Shown: positions 23,292 through 33,965, counted from the first letter of the stretch. The stretch is DNA of 64,000 nt from [Erwinia] mediterraneensis (GCF_900604315.1 NZ_LR026978.1:883063-947062), one strand, 5' to 3'. The notes: generated by a model from the sequence alone, not told the origin. Numbers and translations: made by a program.

Positions 23292-24113
23292 TTACATAAA
23301 GACCATGTAAACGGCACCCGCCACAATAAAGCGGTAAATGGCAAAAGAGACAAACGAGATACGTTTGATCAGTTGCAGGAAAGCTTTGATCGCAATAAGC
23401 GCCACGATAAAGGCAGTGACAAACCCGACGGCAAACATCGGCAGATCGTCCATCGACAGGAAGTGCATGCTTTTATAGAGGTCATAGCCGGTTGCGCCCA
23501 TCATCATCGGCACGGCCAGGATAAAAGAGAACTCGGAGGCTGCATAACGGCTGACGCCCATTAACATGCCGCCTGAGATGGTCGCGCCGGAGCGGGAAAA
23601 ACCGGGCCAGAGCGCCAGGCACTGAAAGCAGCCAATCATAAACGCCTGACGGTAGGTGATATCATCAATGCCCGCCGCCTTTGGCACTTTGGGTTTCAGG
23701 TATTCCGCCGCCAGCAGCAGCACGCCGCCAATCACCAGCGCGTACATGACGTTTACCGGGTTAAACAGCGATTTGATCTGATCGTGTAACACCAGGCCAA
23801 TGATCACCGCCGGAATCATCCCCAGCAGGATATGAATCAGTGTCAGATGGCCGCTACCCACCCCTTCATGCTTTACTTCCCCGAAATGGATGCCGATCAG
23901 GCCAAACAGACGACGCCAGAACATCACCACTACCGCCAGAATTGATCCCAGCTGGATCACCACCTCAAACGTCTTAGCGGTATCGCCTTCAAAGCCTAAC
24001 AGATGACCCACAATAATCATGTGGCCCGTGGAGGAGACCGGCAGGAACTCAGTCAAGCCCTCTACCAACCCCAGGATTGCGGCCACCCAAAGGTGATGAA
24101 TATCTGCCATCAA
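23292..24113 (-). CDS. uppP: Undecaprenyl-diphosphatase UppP/BacA
   Basis: A 273-residue integral inner-membrane phosphatase that recycles undecaprenyl pyrophosphate to the carrier lipid for peptidoglycan; overexpression gives bacitracin resistance. Conserved active-site regions [16 protein letters not shown] and [13 protein letters not shown] are intact. About eight hydrophobic segments. Convergent with cca. Confidence 0.98.
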   Translation of the reverse strand: MMADIHHLWVAAILGLVEGLTEFLPVSSTGHMIIVGHLLGFEGDTAKTFEVVIQLGSILAVVVMFWRRLFGLIGIHFGEVKHEGVGSGHLTLIHILLGMIPAVIIGLVLHDQIKSLFNPVNVMYALVIGGVLLLAAEYLKPKVPKAAGIDDITYRQAFMIGCFQCLALWPGFSRSGATISGGMLMGVSRYAASEFSFILAVPMMMGATGYDLYKSMHFLSMDDLPMFAVGFVTAFIVALIAIKAFLQLIKRISFVSFAIYRFIVAGAVYMVFM

Positions 24114-24299
24114 ATTTTCCTCTATCCGTTTGAAACATTAAAAAGGCGGTAGCGAATCGCTCCCGCCTGAAATTACGCCTGCGTCATGGTGAGCGAACCT
24201 GACTGGTTTCTCGTGTAACAGTCCGTTTAACCGTAACGGCAACTGCTATGACACACAGTAATTTGGTTTGGTTTCATTGTGATGGCAATCACGGAAGAT

Positions 24300-24659
24300 T
24301 TATTTAGGAAAACTCCCGCGTTCGATACGCACGCCGACCTGAGCTGCCTGAGCCACAGCTCCCGGCTTGCTGACCTTAATACGCACGCCCGGCGTGTTGA
24401 AGCGCGCCATCAGCAGAGAAGCCACTTCTTCTGCCACGCGCTCCACCAGCGCGAAGCGCTGACCGGTAAGATGTTGCAGAATGGTTTCGGCTACGTCGGC
24501 ATAGCTCAGACAATCATTCACATCATCGCTGGCTGCCGCCTGACGATTGTCCCACGCCATTTCGACATCGAGCACCAGCTTCTGCTGAATCCCCTGTTCC
24601 CAGTCATAAACGCCAATGGTGGTAAACACCGTGAGTTGCTCAATAAATACGATATCCAT
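24300..24659 (-). CDS. folB: Dihydroneopterin aldolase
   Basis: A 119-residue enzyme of folate synthesis that converts dihydroneopterin to 6-hydroxymethyl-dihydropterin and glycolaldehyde. The start MDIVFIEQLTVFTTIGVYDW contains the substrate-contact region with YDWE; conserved Glu and Tyr residues around LSYADVAETILQ follow. Divergent from plsY, as in E. coli. Confidence 0.97.
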   Translation of the reverse strand: MDIVFIEQLTVFTTIGVYDWEQGIQQKLVLDVEMAWDNRQAAASDDVNDCLSYADVAETILQHLTGQRFALVERVAEEVASLLMARFNTPGVRIKVSKPGAVAQAAQVGVRIERGSFPK

Positions 24660-24766
24660 GATGACAGTCTCTGTTTTTGGCCATGCCGGATACCACTTCC
24701 GGCGGATTATGCGTATTATCCACGGTTAAAGAGAACAAAACGACCCTAAAGGAACGGAACGTCATT

Positions 24767-25372
24767 ATGGTTGCTATCGCGCTTGGTATGATTATTTTCG
24801 CGTATCTTTGCGGCTCAGTTTCCAGCGCGATTCTGGTCTGCAAAATCGCCGGGCTGCCCGATCCACGCACTCAGGGTTCCGGCAATCCGGGCGCGACCAA
24901 TGTGTTGCGCATCGGCGGTAAGGCCGCTGCCGCTGCCGTGCTGATTTTCGATATTCTGAAGGGTATGGCCCCTGTCTGGCTGGCCTATCTGCTGCATCTC
25001 TCCCCGCTCTATCTCGGCCTGACGGCGATTGCTGCCTGTCTGGGGCATATCTATCCGGTATTTTTCGACTTCCGTGGCGGTAAAGGCGTGGCGACGGCGT
25101 TCGGCGCGATTGCCCCGGTGGGCTGGGATTTAACCGGACTGATGGCGGGCACCTGGCTGCTGACCGTGCTGCTCAGCGGCTACTCCTCGCTGGGGGCTAT
25201 TGTCAGCGCTCTGATCGCCCCTTTCTATATCTGGTGGTTTAAACCTCAGTTTACCTTTCCGGTATCGATGCTTTCCTGCCTGGTTTTGCTGCGTCACCAT
25301 GACAATATTCAGCGTCTGTGGCGGGGTCAGGAAGGAAAAATCTGGAAACGGAAGAAGAAGAACAAACCATAA
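24767..25372 (+). CDS. plsY: Acyl-phosphate:glycerol-3-phosphate acyltransferase
   Basis: A 201-residue integral membrane acyltransferase that makes lysophosphatidate from acyl-phosphate. Signature loops: [24 protein letters not shown] and [11 protein letters not shown]. The start at ATG 24767 ([17 protein letters not shown]) fits the family and follows AAAGGAACGG; a longer frame from 24677 is not supported. Divergent from folB. Confidence 0.97.
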   Translation: MVAIALGMIIFAYLCGSVSSAILVCKIAGLPDPRTQGSGNPGATNVLRIGGKAAAAAVLIFDILKGMAPVWLAYLLHLSPLYLGLTAIAACLGHIYPVFFDFRGGKGVATAFGAIAPVGWDLTGLMAGTWLLTVLLSGYSSLGAIVSALIAPFYIWWFKPQFTFPVSMLSCLVLLRHHDNIQRLWRGQEGKIWKRKKKNKP

Positions 25373-25440
25373 AACCCACACCTTTGCTGTCCTTGTCCTG
25401 ATGGCTACGATGCCCGTCCATCAGGACAAAAGCGTTCAGC

Positions 25441-25857
25441 TCATTCAGGATAGTAAGGCGAATATTGTTCAAGACCTAAAATAACAGACTTGTCCTCCTG
25501 GTTCAGGGTCAGGAAAATTGTGCTTTTTGTTGCCTCCTGTTGCCATTTCTCCACAAAGGACTGGCTACTCACCTTTTTATAACCTTCAGCTATCAGCCAG
25601 GGATGTAACGCTGTGATGTCGTTTACGCCTGAGTAAACGATAGCACTTACCCCTGGATCGTTTCCATCTGGCTGGCTAAAGCAAAAATGATATTAACCAT
25701 TAAGACGCGGCGCCCCTTTTATTTCATCAGCCGTATACAGCCGATAGTAAATAAAATCCGCCTCAAAATAACAAACACTGTCCCGAAGTACATATCTGGC
25801 GGTCGCACCGCATATCAGAATAAGAGTGGTAATAAAGAAGAGAAGTAGCCGCTTCAC
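25441..25857 (-). pseudogene. Small membrane-anchored protein gene with internal stop
   Basis: Reading from GTG at 25857, a short N-terminal transmembrane segment (LLLFFITTLILICGA) leads into about 54 codons ending at an in-frame TAA (25696 region). The same frame then stays open, without shift, for about 83 further codons of plausible protein (PWLIAEGYKKVSSQSF, FLTLNQEDKSVILGLE) to a TGA at 25441. This looks like a gene of about 138 residues with one nonsense mutation. It lies 23 bases downstream of another decayed gene on the same strand. The pair resembles an effector and its small membrane immunity protein, by layout only. Low GC compared with plsY and tsaD. Confidence 0.6.
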
Positions 25858-25880
25858 CTTGCTTATACCTTATCTGGATA

Positions 25881-26571
25881 TTAATTTATATTAACGCCAT
25901 AGCCATTACGCTGAATTATTTTTAATTTATCTGTGGAAAAATCATCCCAGGGTAATACAGATGTCATAAATTTCGTCAATTCTGCGTTATAAGGTGTTTT
26001 TTTGCCGTAAATTTTATCAGGATCCGGAAAAAGGAGAGGTTTAAAGGTTTCGTTTTTATAATTCCCTACGGGCCATAATAATCCCAGCGCTTCAGTGCAG
26101 CAGCTTTGCTTACGGGTTGCAAAGAAGACGTAAGATCTATTGGTCGTATGACGCGATAAAACCCTGACAAGTCAGGCACTAAATCTCCCGCACTAAAGCC
26201 ACTATCGGCATACCAACTAAATATCCATTTACTTTGCCATTTTTCAAAAGCAATAGCAGTTCTTATCATCATTGCCAGAGCAATCCTGTGCCTGTCTTGC
26301 AATGGTTGCCCTTTTTGAATTCGCCATTTTGTCCACTTCGATGTTTCATAAGGACCACCGGGTATCCGGGTTAACTGCATAGATTGCTGATAAATAATTT
26401 CGTAATAATTTGCAACCCCTCTTTCACCCTCCTCTGTTTTATTTAAAACAGCGCGAATATCTGTTCCCCTGGCATGGCCTGAATAATCTACCCAGGTACC
26501 TCAGTATATATCAGCCCATGAGTGGACAATGAAATGATACTTCCGTCAAGAATATCACTCTTGTTACTCAT
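25881..26571 (-). pseudogene. Frameshifted accessory gene of unknown family
   Basis: Starts at ATG 26571 behind a strong GGAGG (MSNKSDILDGSIISLSTHG). After GLIYTEVPG the frame closes with TAG near 26488, but the adjacent frame continues directly as WVDYSGHARGTDIRAVLN through YYEIIYQQSMQLTRIPGG and FSWYADSGFSAGDLVPDLS to KRWDYYGP. There it closes again at about 26066, and another frame continues as VGNYKNETFKPLLFPDPDKI to a TAA at 25881. Two frameshifts in one otherwise continuous protein of about 230 residues mean a recent pseudogene, or sequencing errors at short G/C runs. Family not recognised. Confidence 0.65.
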
Positions 26572-26784
26572 ATAACCTCCTGTCATTAAAATCATCCTGC
26601 TAACTTCGGGTCTAAGCGAGTCATTTTATCTGTCTTTCGCTATAAAAAATCTGTTCATCATCATGATCTATGAAAATATAAACATTCAAGAGAACACAAA
26701 GATATATGTTATCTATTATTAATTAGGCTATTAAAACAAACCACTATGTCTGGCGTGTGAACGCTAGCGGGCTATAAAAAGAAA

Positions 26785-26813
26785 AGCCTGATAAATCTAT
26801 CAGGCTTTTTTTG
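26785..26813. terminator. Terminator after tsaD
   Basis: Perfect stem AGCCTGATA / TATCAGGCT with loop AATC, T7 on the plus strand and TTTTCTTTTT on the minus strand, so it works in both directions. It is 1 base beyond the tsaD stop codon. Confidence 0.92.
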
Positions 26814-27830
26814 TTATGACAGGGCGGGTAATTCCGCTAGTGGCCAGCGTGGTCGTACGCTGATGCCCAGATCGCTGGTGCCGCCGCCTTTCAATCGCAC
26901 CATACCGGCATAGGCGATCATGGCGCCGTTATCGGTACAGAGTGATGGACGGGCATAAAACACCTCGCCGCCACGCGCCTGCATCACTTCCGCCATACGC
27001 GCCCGCAATGTCTGGTTAGCGCTGACGCCGCCGGCGATCACCAGACGTTTAAAACCGGTCTGGTCGAGCGCACGCTTACATTTAATTGAAAGTGTATCCA
27101 CGACCGCATCTTCAAAGGCGCGTGCAATGTCCGCACGGGTTTGATCATCGTTATCGTGTTCACGGATCGTGTTGGCAGCAAAGGTCTTCAGGCCGGAAAA
27201 GCTGAAATCGAGGCCAGGACGATCGGTCATCGGCCGCGGGAAAGTAAAGCGCCCTGCCGTGCCCTGCTGCGCCATTTTCGACAGCATCGGCCCGCCGGGA
27301 TAATCGAGTCCCAGCAGCTTGGCGGTTTTATCAAAGGCTTCACCGGCCGCATCGTCAATCGATTCGCCCAGCAGCTGATATTCGCCAATAGCAGTGACAG
27401 CGATCAGTTGGGTGTGACCACCCGAGACCAGTAACGCCACAAAAGGAAAGCCCGGTGGATTATTTTCCAGCATCGGCGCCAGCAGATGCCCTTCCATATG
27501 ATGTACCGGCACCGCCGGCACGCCCCAGGCAAAGGCCAGCGAACGCCCGATAGTGGCGCCGACCAGCAGCGCGCCGACCAGACCGGGTCCGGCAGTATAG
27601 GCGACAGCATCAATCTGGTTCGCCTGCAGGCCAGCTTCTTTCAGCGCGGCCTGAATCAGCGGGACGGTTTTGCGCACATGATCGCGCGATGCCAGTTCCG
27701 GTACCACACCGCCATAATCGGCATGCAGTTTCACCTGACTGTAAAGTTGATTGGCCAGCAGACCGGCCTCATCGTCATAAATTGCGATACCGGTTTCATC
27801 GCAGGACGTTTCAATACCCAGAACACGCAT
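26814..27830 (-). CDS. tsaD: tRNA t6A37 threonylcarbamoyltransferase TsaD
   Basis: A 338-residue Kae1/Qri7-family ASKHA protein that, with TsaB and TsaE, transfers threonylcarbamoyl to A37 of ANN-decoding tRNAs. Begins [19 protein letters not shown]; the metal-binding [11 protein letters not shown] (HxxxH) and VSGGHTQL phosphate loop are intact, as is IAGGVSANQ. Divergent from rpsU, the conserved enterobacterial arrangement. Confidence 0.98.
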   Translation of the reverse strand: MRVLGIETSCDETGIAIYDDEAGLLANQLYSQVKLHADYGGVVPELASRDHVRKTVPLIQAALKEAGLQANQIDAVAYTAGPGLVGALLVGATIGRSLAFAWGVPAVPVHHMEGHLLAPMLENNPPGFPFVALLVSGGHTQLIAVTAIGEYQLLGESIDDAAGEAFDKTAKLLGLDYPGGPMLSKMAQQGTAGRFTFPRPMTDRPGLDFSFSGLKTFAANTIREHDNDDQTRADIARAFEDAVVDTLSIKCKRALDQTGFKRLVIAGGVSANQTLRARMAEVMQARGGEVFYARPSLCTDNGAMIAYAGMVRLKGGGTSDLGISVRPRWPLAELPALS

Positions 27831-27908
27831 AGCAGTTACCCCTTCTTACGGCGCGCAGTGTATCACAGCTGATATGCGTGGGAGCCCGTATTGCGTGGAA
27901 AAAGTGTT

Positions 27909-27937
27909 TTTCCGTCGCGCAAAGAGTGCGCTATACT
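27909..27937 (+). promoter_or_regulatory. Probable sigma-70 promoter of rpsU-dnaG-rpoD
   Basis: A good -10 hexamer TATACT lies at 27932-27937, with a weaker -35 candidate (TTTCCG, 17-bp spacing) at 27909-27914, in the 276-base tsaD-rpsU divergent region. This is where the macromolecular-synthesis operon promoters lie in E. coli. The -35 is poor, so exact assignment is tentative. No clear LexA box was found by eye. Confidence 0.4.
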
Positions 27938-28049
27938 CAGCGCCCTGAAAAAAACCGGCAGCCGCAGGCAAAGGCGCCTGTTGGTTTCAAATTGTTCATG
28001 GTGCTTTACAAACCGGCGTGAGTTGGAGTAAAATGCTGCACCATTTTGA

Positions 28050-28322
<273 letters not shown>

Positions 28323-28379
28323 TCTCTTTGGGAGGTTCGCCTCCATCGCGTGTTAAACGCAGAGCGAGTCAAGTAAAAG

Positions 28380-28410
28380 GCCGTGCTTTCCGAAAGGAAG
28401 CGCGGCTTGT
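28380..28410 (+). terminator. Intra-operon attenuating terminator between rpsU and dnaG
   Basis: Stem GCCGTGCTTTCC / GGAAGCGCGGC (one bulge and one G-U pair) closed by GAAA, followed by TTGTTGTCG. It sits where E. coli has terminator T1, which lets abundant rpsU mRNA be made while limiting primase. A smaller hairpin GGAGG-TTCG-CCTCC lies at 28331-28344. Confidence 0.75.
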
Positions 28411-28440
28411 TGTCGTTTATGAGCTGAAAAATCGGGGCCT

Positions 28441-30186
28441 ATGGCTGGACGAATCCCACGCGTATTTATAAATGATTTACTTGCCCGCACGGATATCGTG
28501 GATCTGATCGATGTCCGCGTTAAGCTGAAAAAGCAGGGTAAGAACTATCATGCGTGCTGTCCTTTCCATAATGAAAAAACCCCCTCTTTCACCGTAAACG
28601 GCGAGAAACAGTTCTACCATTGCTTCGGCTGTGGTGCGCATGGCAATGCCATCGACTTCCTGATGAATTATGATCGTCTGGAGTTTGTGGAGAGCATCGA
28701 GGAGCTGGCCACTCAGCATGGCCTGGAAGTGCCTTACGAAGCGGGCAGCGGTCCGAGCCCCCTCGAACGTCACCAGCGCCAGACGCTTTATCAATTGATG
28801 GATGGCCTGAACGGTTTTTACCAGCAGGCGCTGCGACAAAATGACGCCCAGCGTGCGCGCGACTATATCAGCGCCCGCGGCCTGAGCCAGGCTATCATCG
28901 ATCATTTCGCCATTGGCTATGCCCCGCCCGGCTGGGATAACGTGCTCAAACGTTTCGGTACGCATCAGGAGGATCGAGAGTCTCTGATGGAAGCCGGGAT
29001 GCTGGTCAAAAATGATAAAGGACGTACCTATGATCGTTTTCGCGATCGGGTCATGTTCCCCATCCGCGACAAGCGTGGGCGGGTAATTGGTTTTGGCGGA
29101 CGCGTACTGGGCAACGATACGCCCAAATATCTTAACTCGCCGGAAACCACCATTTTTCATAAAGGCCGTCAGCTGTATGGCCTGTTCGAAGCGCAGAAGA
29201 GCCATCCGCAACCGGCACGCCTGCTGGTGGTGGAAGGTTATATGGATGTCGTGGCGCTGGCGCAGTTCGGTATTGATTATGCGGTTGCGTCACTGGGCAC
29301 CTCAACCACCGCCGAACATATCCAACTTCTGTTCCGTACGACAGACACTGTTATTTGCTGTTATGACGGCGACCGTGCCGGTCGCGAGGCGGCCTGGCGT
29401 GCGCTGGAAACCGCCCTGCCTTACATGAATGACGGTCGTCAGCTACGCTTTATGTTTCTGCCTGACGGCGAAGACCCGGATACGCTGGTGCGTAAAGAGG
29501 GGAAAGAAGCGTTTGAAGCGCGTATGGAGCAGGCGATGCCGCTCTCGACGTTTCTGTTTGACTCGCTGCTGCCGCAGGTGGATCTCAGCACCCGGGATGG
29601 TAAAGCGCGCCTGAGCACGCTGGCGCTGCCATTAATCAGCCAGATTCCGGGAGAGACGCTGCGTATTTATCTGCGTCAGGAATTGGGTAACAAACTGGGA
29701 ATTCTGGATGACAATCAGCTTGAAAAGCTGATGCCGAAACAGGCAGTAAGCGGTGCGTTACCGGTCGCGCCTCAGCTGAAGCGCACGACCATGCGCGTGC
29801 TGGTAGCTTTACTGGTGCAGAACCCGCATCTGGCGACGCTGGTCCCTTCATTACAGGGACTTGAGCAGTCAAAGATGGCCGGTTTACCGTTGTTTGTCGA
29901 GTTAGTGACCCGATGCGTCGAGAACCCTGGCCTGACGACCGGCCAGCTACTAGAGTTATATCGCGGGACAAATTTTAGCCAGACCCTTGAAACCCTCGCC
30001 ATCTGGAACCACATGATAGTGGATGAAGAGGTAGAAGCGGTATTTCAGGACTCCCTGGCAAGCGTTTACGACTCGGCGCTTGAACAGCGTCTCGAAGCAT
30101 TGATTGCGCGCGATCGCACTCAGGGCTTAAGCGCTGAAGAGCGTCGTGAGCTGCAATCATTACTCACTGCTCTGGCAAAGAAATAA
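28441..30186 (+). CDS. dnaG: DNA primase
   Basis: A 581-residue primase that makes RNA primers at the replication fork. N-terminal CHC2 zinc finger (CCPFHNEKTPSFTV, YHCFGCGAHGNA), central TOPRIM catalytic core (LLVVEGYMDVVAL, CCYDGDRAGREA with the metal-binding acidic residues), and C-terminal DnaB-interacting helical domain. Poor ribosome binding region (the gene is known for weak translation in E. coli). Followed by a 629-base gap with repeats before rpoD, much longer than in E. coli. Confidence 0.98.
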   Translation: MAGRIPRVFINDLLARTDIVDLIDVRVKLKKQGKNYHACCPFHNEKTPSFTVNGEKQFYHCFGCGAHGNAIDFLMNYDRLEFVESIEELATQHGLEVPYEAGSGPSPLERHQRQTLYQLMDGLNGFYQQALRQNDAQRARDYISARGLSQAIIDHFAIGYAPPGWDNVLKRFGTHQEDRESLMEAGMLVKNDKGRTYDRFRDRVMFPIRDKRGRVIGFGGRVLGNDTPKYLNSPETTIFHKGRQLYGLFEAQKSHPQPARLLVVEGYMDVVALAQFGIDYAVASLGTSTTAEHIQLLFRTTDTVICCYDGDRAGREAAWRALETALPYMNDGRQLRFMFLPDGEDPDTLVRKEGKEAFEARMEQAMPLSTFLFDSLLPQVDLSTRDGKARLSTLALPLISQIPGETLRIYLRQELGNKLGILDDNQLEKLMPKQAVSGALPVAPQLKRTTMRVLVALLVQNPHLATLVPSLQGLEQSKMAGLPLFVELVTRCVENPGLTTGQLLELYRGTNFSQTLETLAIWNHMIVDEEVEAVFQDSLASVYDSALEQRLEALIARDRTQGLSAEERRELQSLLTALAKK

Positions 30187-30250
30187 AGTTATAACTGGAT
30201 CGAGGGATGACGGATTAGCCAGCCCCAACAGCGCACGATCCGGTGGGAGG

Positions 30251-30662
30251 ATGGCGAGTAAGCCAGCCCCGACCTGCTTTTCAGGGGCGTGTGCGGCGCC
30301 GCCAGTTTTGTGACCGCCAGCGCGCAGCAACCGGAGCGTACCCGAGGTACGTGAGGATTGCGAGCACTGCCGGGGACAAAAATGGCCAGTAAGCCAGCCC
30401 GACAACTGATTTAAGGGCGTGTGCGTCGCAGCCAGTTTTGTGACCGCCAGCGCGCAGCAACCGGAGCGTACCCGAGGTACGTGAGGATTGCGAGCACTGC
30501 CGGGGACAAAAATGGCAAGTAAGCCAGCCCGACAACTGATTTAAGGGCGTGTGCGTCGCAGCCAGTTTTGTGACCGCCAGCGCGCAGCAACCGGAGCGTA
30601 CCCGAGGTACGTGAGGATTGCGAGCACTGCCGGGGACAAAAATGGCAAGTAAGCCAGCCCGA
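30251..30662. repeat. Three tandem 130-bp repeats between dnaG and rpoD
   Basis: The 629-base dnaG-rpoD gap is mainly three head-to-tail units, 30251-30381, 30382-30511 and 30512-30641, plus a 21-base start of a fourth. Units 2 and 3 are almost identical; unit 1 diverges near its 5' side (one indel). Each unit contains CGGAGCGTACCCGAGGTACG, with GTACC-CGA-GGTAC dyad symmetry, and TTTTGTGACCGCCAGCGCGC. A minus-strand open frame spans the array only because the repeat has few stops (LPFLSPAVLAILTYLGYAPV-type translation); it is not a gene. Remaining gap sequence (30187-30250, 30663-30815) shows no gene. Confidence 0.92.
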
Positions 30663-30815
30663 TAAGTTAACACAAGCGGCTTGAGTGCCGATAAACATGG
30701 GCAAAGCCCTGGCCGCGACGAAGGCAGCGGCGATAATATCAAACGCCTTCATTGTTATTGTTGGCTCGCTGCCGACCAACACCAATCAAATTAACAGAAG
30801 TGTGGATACCGTCTT

Positions 30816-32660
30816 ATGGAGCAAAACCCGCAGTCACAGCTTAAGCTACTTGTCACCCGTGGTAAGGAGCAAGGCTATCTGACCTATGCTGAGGTCAATG
30901 ACCATCTGCCGGAAGATATCGTCGACTCCGATCAGATCGAAGACATCATCCAGATGATTAACGACATGGGTATTCAGGTGGTGGAAGAAGCCCCTGATGC
31001 TGATGATCTGATGTTGAATGAGAACAGTACCGATACTGACGAAGATGCCGCGGAAGCCGCCGCCCAGGTGTTATCCAGCGTAGAATCTGAAATTGGCCGC
31101 ACCACTGACCCGGTACGTATGTACATGCGTGAAATGGGTACCGTTGAACTGCTGACGCGTGAAGGCGAAATCGACATCGCTAAGCGTATCGAAGATGGTA
31201 TCAACCAGGTCCAGTGTTCCGTTGCGGAATATCCGGAAGCGATCACTTATCTGCTGGATCAGTACGATAAAGTAGAAGCGGGTGAATCTCGCCTTTCCGA
31301 TCTGATTACTGGCTTTGTGGATCCGAACGCTGAAGAAGATCTGGCCCCGACTGCCACGCACGTCGGTTCTGAGCTTTCAGAAGAAGATCGCGACGACGAA
31401 GATGATGAAGACGAAGAGAGCGACGACGACAGCGCTGATGACGATAACTCTATCGATCCTGAACTGGCACGCGAGAAGTTTGTTGAACTGCGTAACCAGT
31501 ATGAGGTGACCCGTAACGTCATCAAGAGCAAAGGGCGTAGTCACGCCGATGCCATCGCTGAGATTCAGAATCTTTCCGACGTTTTCAAACAGTTCCGCCT
31601 GGTACCGAAGCAGTTCGACTACCTGGTGAATAACATGCGTGAAATGATGGAGCGTGTCCGTACTCAGGAACGCATCATCATGAAACTCTGCGTCGAGCTG
31701 AGTAAGATGCCGAAGAAAAACTTCATCACCTTATTCACCGGCAACGAGACCAGCGAAAGCTGGTTCAAAGCTGCACTGGCGATGAACAAGCCCTGGTCGG
31801 AAAAGCTGAAAGACGTGGAAGAAGACGTTCAGCGTTGCCTGCAGAAACTCACGCAGATTGAAGAAGAGACCGGCCTGACCATCGAGCAGGTCAAAGATAT
31901 TAACCGTCGTATGTCGATTGGTGAAGCCAAGGCTCGTCGCGCCAAGAAAGAGATGGTGGAAGCGAACTTACGTCTGGTGATCTCCATCGCCAAAAAATAC
32001 ACCAACCGTGGCCTGCAGTTCCTTGATCTGATCCAGGAAGGCAACATCGGTCTGATGAAGGCGGTTGATAAATTTGAATACCGTCGTGGCTATAAATTCT
32101 CAACTTATGCCACCTGGTGGATCCGTCAGGCGATTACCCGCTCTATTGCCGACCAGGCGCGTACCATCCGTATTCCGGTGCATATGATTGAGACCATTAA
32201 CAAGCTCAACCGTATTTCGCGCCAGATGCTGCAGGAGATGGGCCGCGAGCCGACGCCGGAAGAGCTGGCTGAACGCATGCTGATGCCGGAAGATAAAATC
32301 CGCAAGGTGCTGAAAATCGCTAAAGAGCCAATCTCTATGGAGACGCCGATTGGTGATGATGAAGATTCGCATCTGGGCGATTTTATCGAAGATACCACGC
32401 TGGAGCTGCCGCTCGACTCCGCCACCTCAGAAAGTCTGCGTTCTGCAACGCACGACGTGCTGGCTGGCCTGACTGCGCGTGAAGCGAAGGTGCTGCGTAT
32501 GCGTTTTGGTATCGATATGAACACCGACCATACGCTGGAAGAAGTAGGCAAACAGTTTGACGTTACGCGTGAGCGTATCCGTCAGATTGAAGCGAAAGCG
32601 CTGCGTAAGTTACGCCATCCGAGCCGTTCGGAAGTGCTGCGTAGCTTCCTTGACGACTAA
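30816..32660 (+). CDS. rpoD: RNA polymerase sigma factor RpoD (sigma-70)
   Basis: A 614-residue primary sigma factor. Region 1.1 (residues about 1-80), the acidic non-conserved region (a Glu/Asp-rich stretch near 190-210), region 2 with [17 protein letters not shown] for -10 recognition and melting, and region 4 with [20 protein letters not shown] for -35 recognition. Last gene of the rpsU-dnaG-rpoD operon, ends in a strong terminator. Full length. Confidence 0.99.
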   Translation: MEQNPQSQLKLLVTRGKEQGYLTYAEVNDHLPEDIVDSDQIEDIIQMINDMGIQVVEEAPDADDLMLNENSTDTDEDAAEAAAQVLSSVESEIGRTTDPVRMYMREMGTVELLTREGEIDIAKRIEDGINQVQCSVAEYPEAITYLLDQYDKVEAGESRLSDLITGFVDPNAEEDLAPTATHVGSELSEEDRDDEDDEDEESDDDSADDDNSIDPELAREKFVELRNQYEVTRNVIKSKGRSHADAIAEIQNLSDVFKQFRLVPKQFDYLVNNMREMMERVRTQERIIMKLCVELSKMPKKNFITLFTGNETSESWFKAALAMNKPWSEKLKDVEEDVQRCLQKLTQIEEETGLTIEQVKDINRRMSIGEAKARRAKKEMVEANLRLVISIAKKYTNRGLQFLDLIQEGNIGLMKAVDKFEYRRGYKFSTYATWWIRQAITRSIADQARTIRIPVHMIETINKLNRISRQMLQEMGREPTPEELAERMLMPEDKIRKVLKIAKEPISMETPIGDDEDSHLGDFIEDTTLELPLDSATSESLRSATHDVLAGLTAREAKVLRMRFGIDMNTDHTLEEVGKQFDVTRERIRQIEAKALRKLRHPSRSEVLRSFLDD

Positions 32661-32672
32661 GCCATCAGCGTT

Positions 32673-32700
32673 AAAAACCCCGGCTTGCCGGGGTTTTTTT
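32673..32700 (+). terminator. Terminator after rpoD
   Basis: Strong hairpin AAAACCCCGG / CCGGGGTTTT with loop CTTG and a run of eight T, 12 bases past the rpoD stop. Confidence 0.95.
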
Positions 32701-32714
32701 TGCCTGTCAGCAGG

Positions 32715-33233
32715 CTAATTGTCCTGATGATGTAGCGCCAGATAGAGCTGGCGATAGGCAGCGACCAGCTCTTCCAGCGAGGCGCGATTCAGGCCGCTGG
32801 GATTGGGTAATACCCAGATTTGTGTTTCACCGGCAAGGTGCGGCTGTCTCCCCCACTCCGCTTTGCGCTGACCAAAGGCGCGTTTATAGGCATCTTTGCC
32901 CAACACCGCCAGCGCCCGTGGCCGGTAATGCATCACCTTATCCTGCAGCCGGGCTCCGCCTTCGCGCAGTTCCTGTGCCGCCAGTTCGGTCGCCTGTACT
33001 GTGGGGCGCTCAACCAGCATGGTAATGCCGCAGCCGGTTTCCAGCAGTTGCTGCTCCTCTTCAGGCTTCAGCTGTGTGCGGGTAAATCCCGCCAGATGAA
33101 TTACCTTCCAGAAACGGTTTCCCGGATGGGCAAAATGAAAGCCGGAATGGGCAGATGACTTGCCGGGATTAATGCCGCAGAACAGAACGTTCAGATCCGG
33201 CGCAAGGATATCGCTTATTGCGTGTTCGCTCAT
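32715..33233 (-). CDS. mug: G/U mismatch-specific DNA glycosylase
   Basis: A 172-residue uracil-DNA-glycosylase superfamily member that removes uracil and ethenocytosine opposite guanine. Motifs: [20 protein letters not shown] (catalytic Asn in GINPG) and LPNPSGLNR at the C-terminal side. Convergent with rpoD, conserved order. Its start overlaps the 3' end of the TetR gene by 4 bases (ATGA), so the two are probably cotranscribed. Confidence 0.96.
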   Translation of the reverse strand: MSEHAISDILAPDLNVLFCGINPGKSSAHSGFHFAHPGNRFWKVIHLAGFTRTQLKPEEEQQLLETGCGITMLVERPTVQATELAAQELREGGARLQDKVMHYRPRALAVLGKDAYKRAFGQRKAEWGRQPHLAGETQIWVLPNPSGLNRASLEELVAAYRQLYLALHHQDN

Positions 33234-33814
33234 GCGGCTTCGCTCTCCAGACCGGCGCGGGCTTTCAGGGCTTGTCGACTGACCGCCAGCATCTGGCTGG
33301 CACGCGCGTCATCCGGACATGCACGCGCCAGCGCCAGCGCACCGCTCATTTCTGCCAGCATGGTCATCGCCAGATCGTCCGCCTGCGCATAACCCAGCTT
33401 ACGTAGCGGCGTAGCCAGCCGCTTGCGCACCGCCTCCATACCGGCGGTAAAACGCGTACGCGTCTCAACCGGCAGATGTGCCGCTTCGCTCATCAGTGCC
33501 GGCAGCGGGCAGCCCTCTGCCGGATGATTACGATGCTCCTCAGAAAGATAGAGATCGATAAACTGGCTCAGCTGTTCAGCGGGATCGGTCGCGGTAATGG
33601 CCGCATCGGTACGCTGAGCCGAATCGGCAAACATCTGCTCTAATACCGCCTGCACCAGTTCCTCACGTGAGGAAAAGTGCGCATAGAACCCGCCGTGGGT
33701 CAGTCCTGCTCGTTTCATCAGGGCCGCAACGCCAATGCCTTCAGTGCCGACCTCACGCATGATACGCGCCGCCTCGTCCAGAATACGCTGACGCGTACGC
33801 GCTTTGTGACTCAT
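33230..33814 (-). CDS. TetR/AcrR family repressor
   Basis: A TetR-family regulator of about 194 residues. N-terminal helix-turn-helix: [20 protein letters not shown] then [20 protein letters not shown], typical of the subgroup that controls adjacent oxidoreductases. An in-frame start at 33823 adds three residues. It diverges from an SDR gene, with ATGAT-based palindromes in the 140-base gap (33863-33951) that are likely operators for self- and SDR repression. Probably responds to a small electrophile or substrate of the SDR; ligand unknown. Confidence 0.9.
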   Translation of the reverse strand: MSHKARTRQRILDEAARIMREVGTEGIGVAALMKRAGLTHGGFYAHFSSREELVQAVLEQMFADSAQRTDAAITATDPAEQLSQFIDLYLSEEHRNHPAEGCPLPALMSEAAHLPVETRTRFTAGMEAVRKRLATPLRKLGYAQADDLAMTMLAEMSGALALARACPDDARASQMLAVSRQALKARAGLESEAA

Positions 33815-33862
33815 TTTTTCCATGCGTTTTCTCTCTCCACCAGAAACAGATCAAGGTTAGCA

Positions 33863-33951
33863 ATGATAGTAATTATTACGACCATCATCTTCCAGCTTGA
33901 CGTTAAATATTATGATCGTCATATTTGGTGGGTAAATATGATAACCATCAT
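33863..33951. promoter_or_regulatory. Candidate TetR operator cluster
   Basis: Three dyads with ATGAT / ATCAT half-sites lie in the TetR-SDR gap: ATGATAGT...ACCATCAT (33863-33887), ATGATCGTCAT (33912-33922), and ATGATAACCATCAT (33938-33951). The last ends 14 bases before the SDR ATG and could block its translation start region or promoter. Arrangement fits TetR autoregulation; not proven. Confidence 0.55.
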
Positions 33952-33965
33952 CTGAGGAATCCACC

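Noticed and set aside
30251..30662. CRISPR array
   Set aside because: Units are 130 bp and contiguous, with no short repeat/unique spacer alternation and no cas genes.
30281..30785. Long minus-strand frames across the dnaG-rpoD gap (153 and 124 codons)
   Set aside because: They repeat the same 43-residue unit because they read through the three tandem DNA repeats; no start signal and no natural protein composition.
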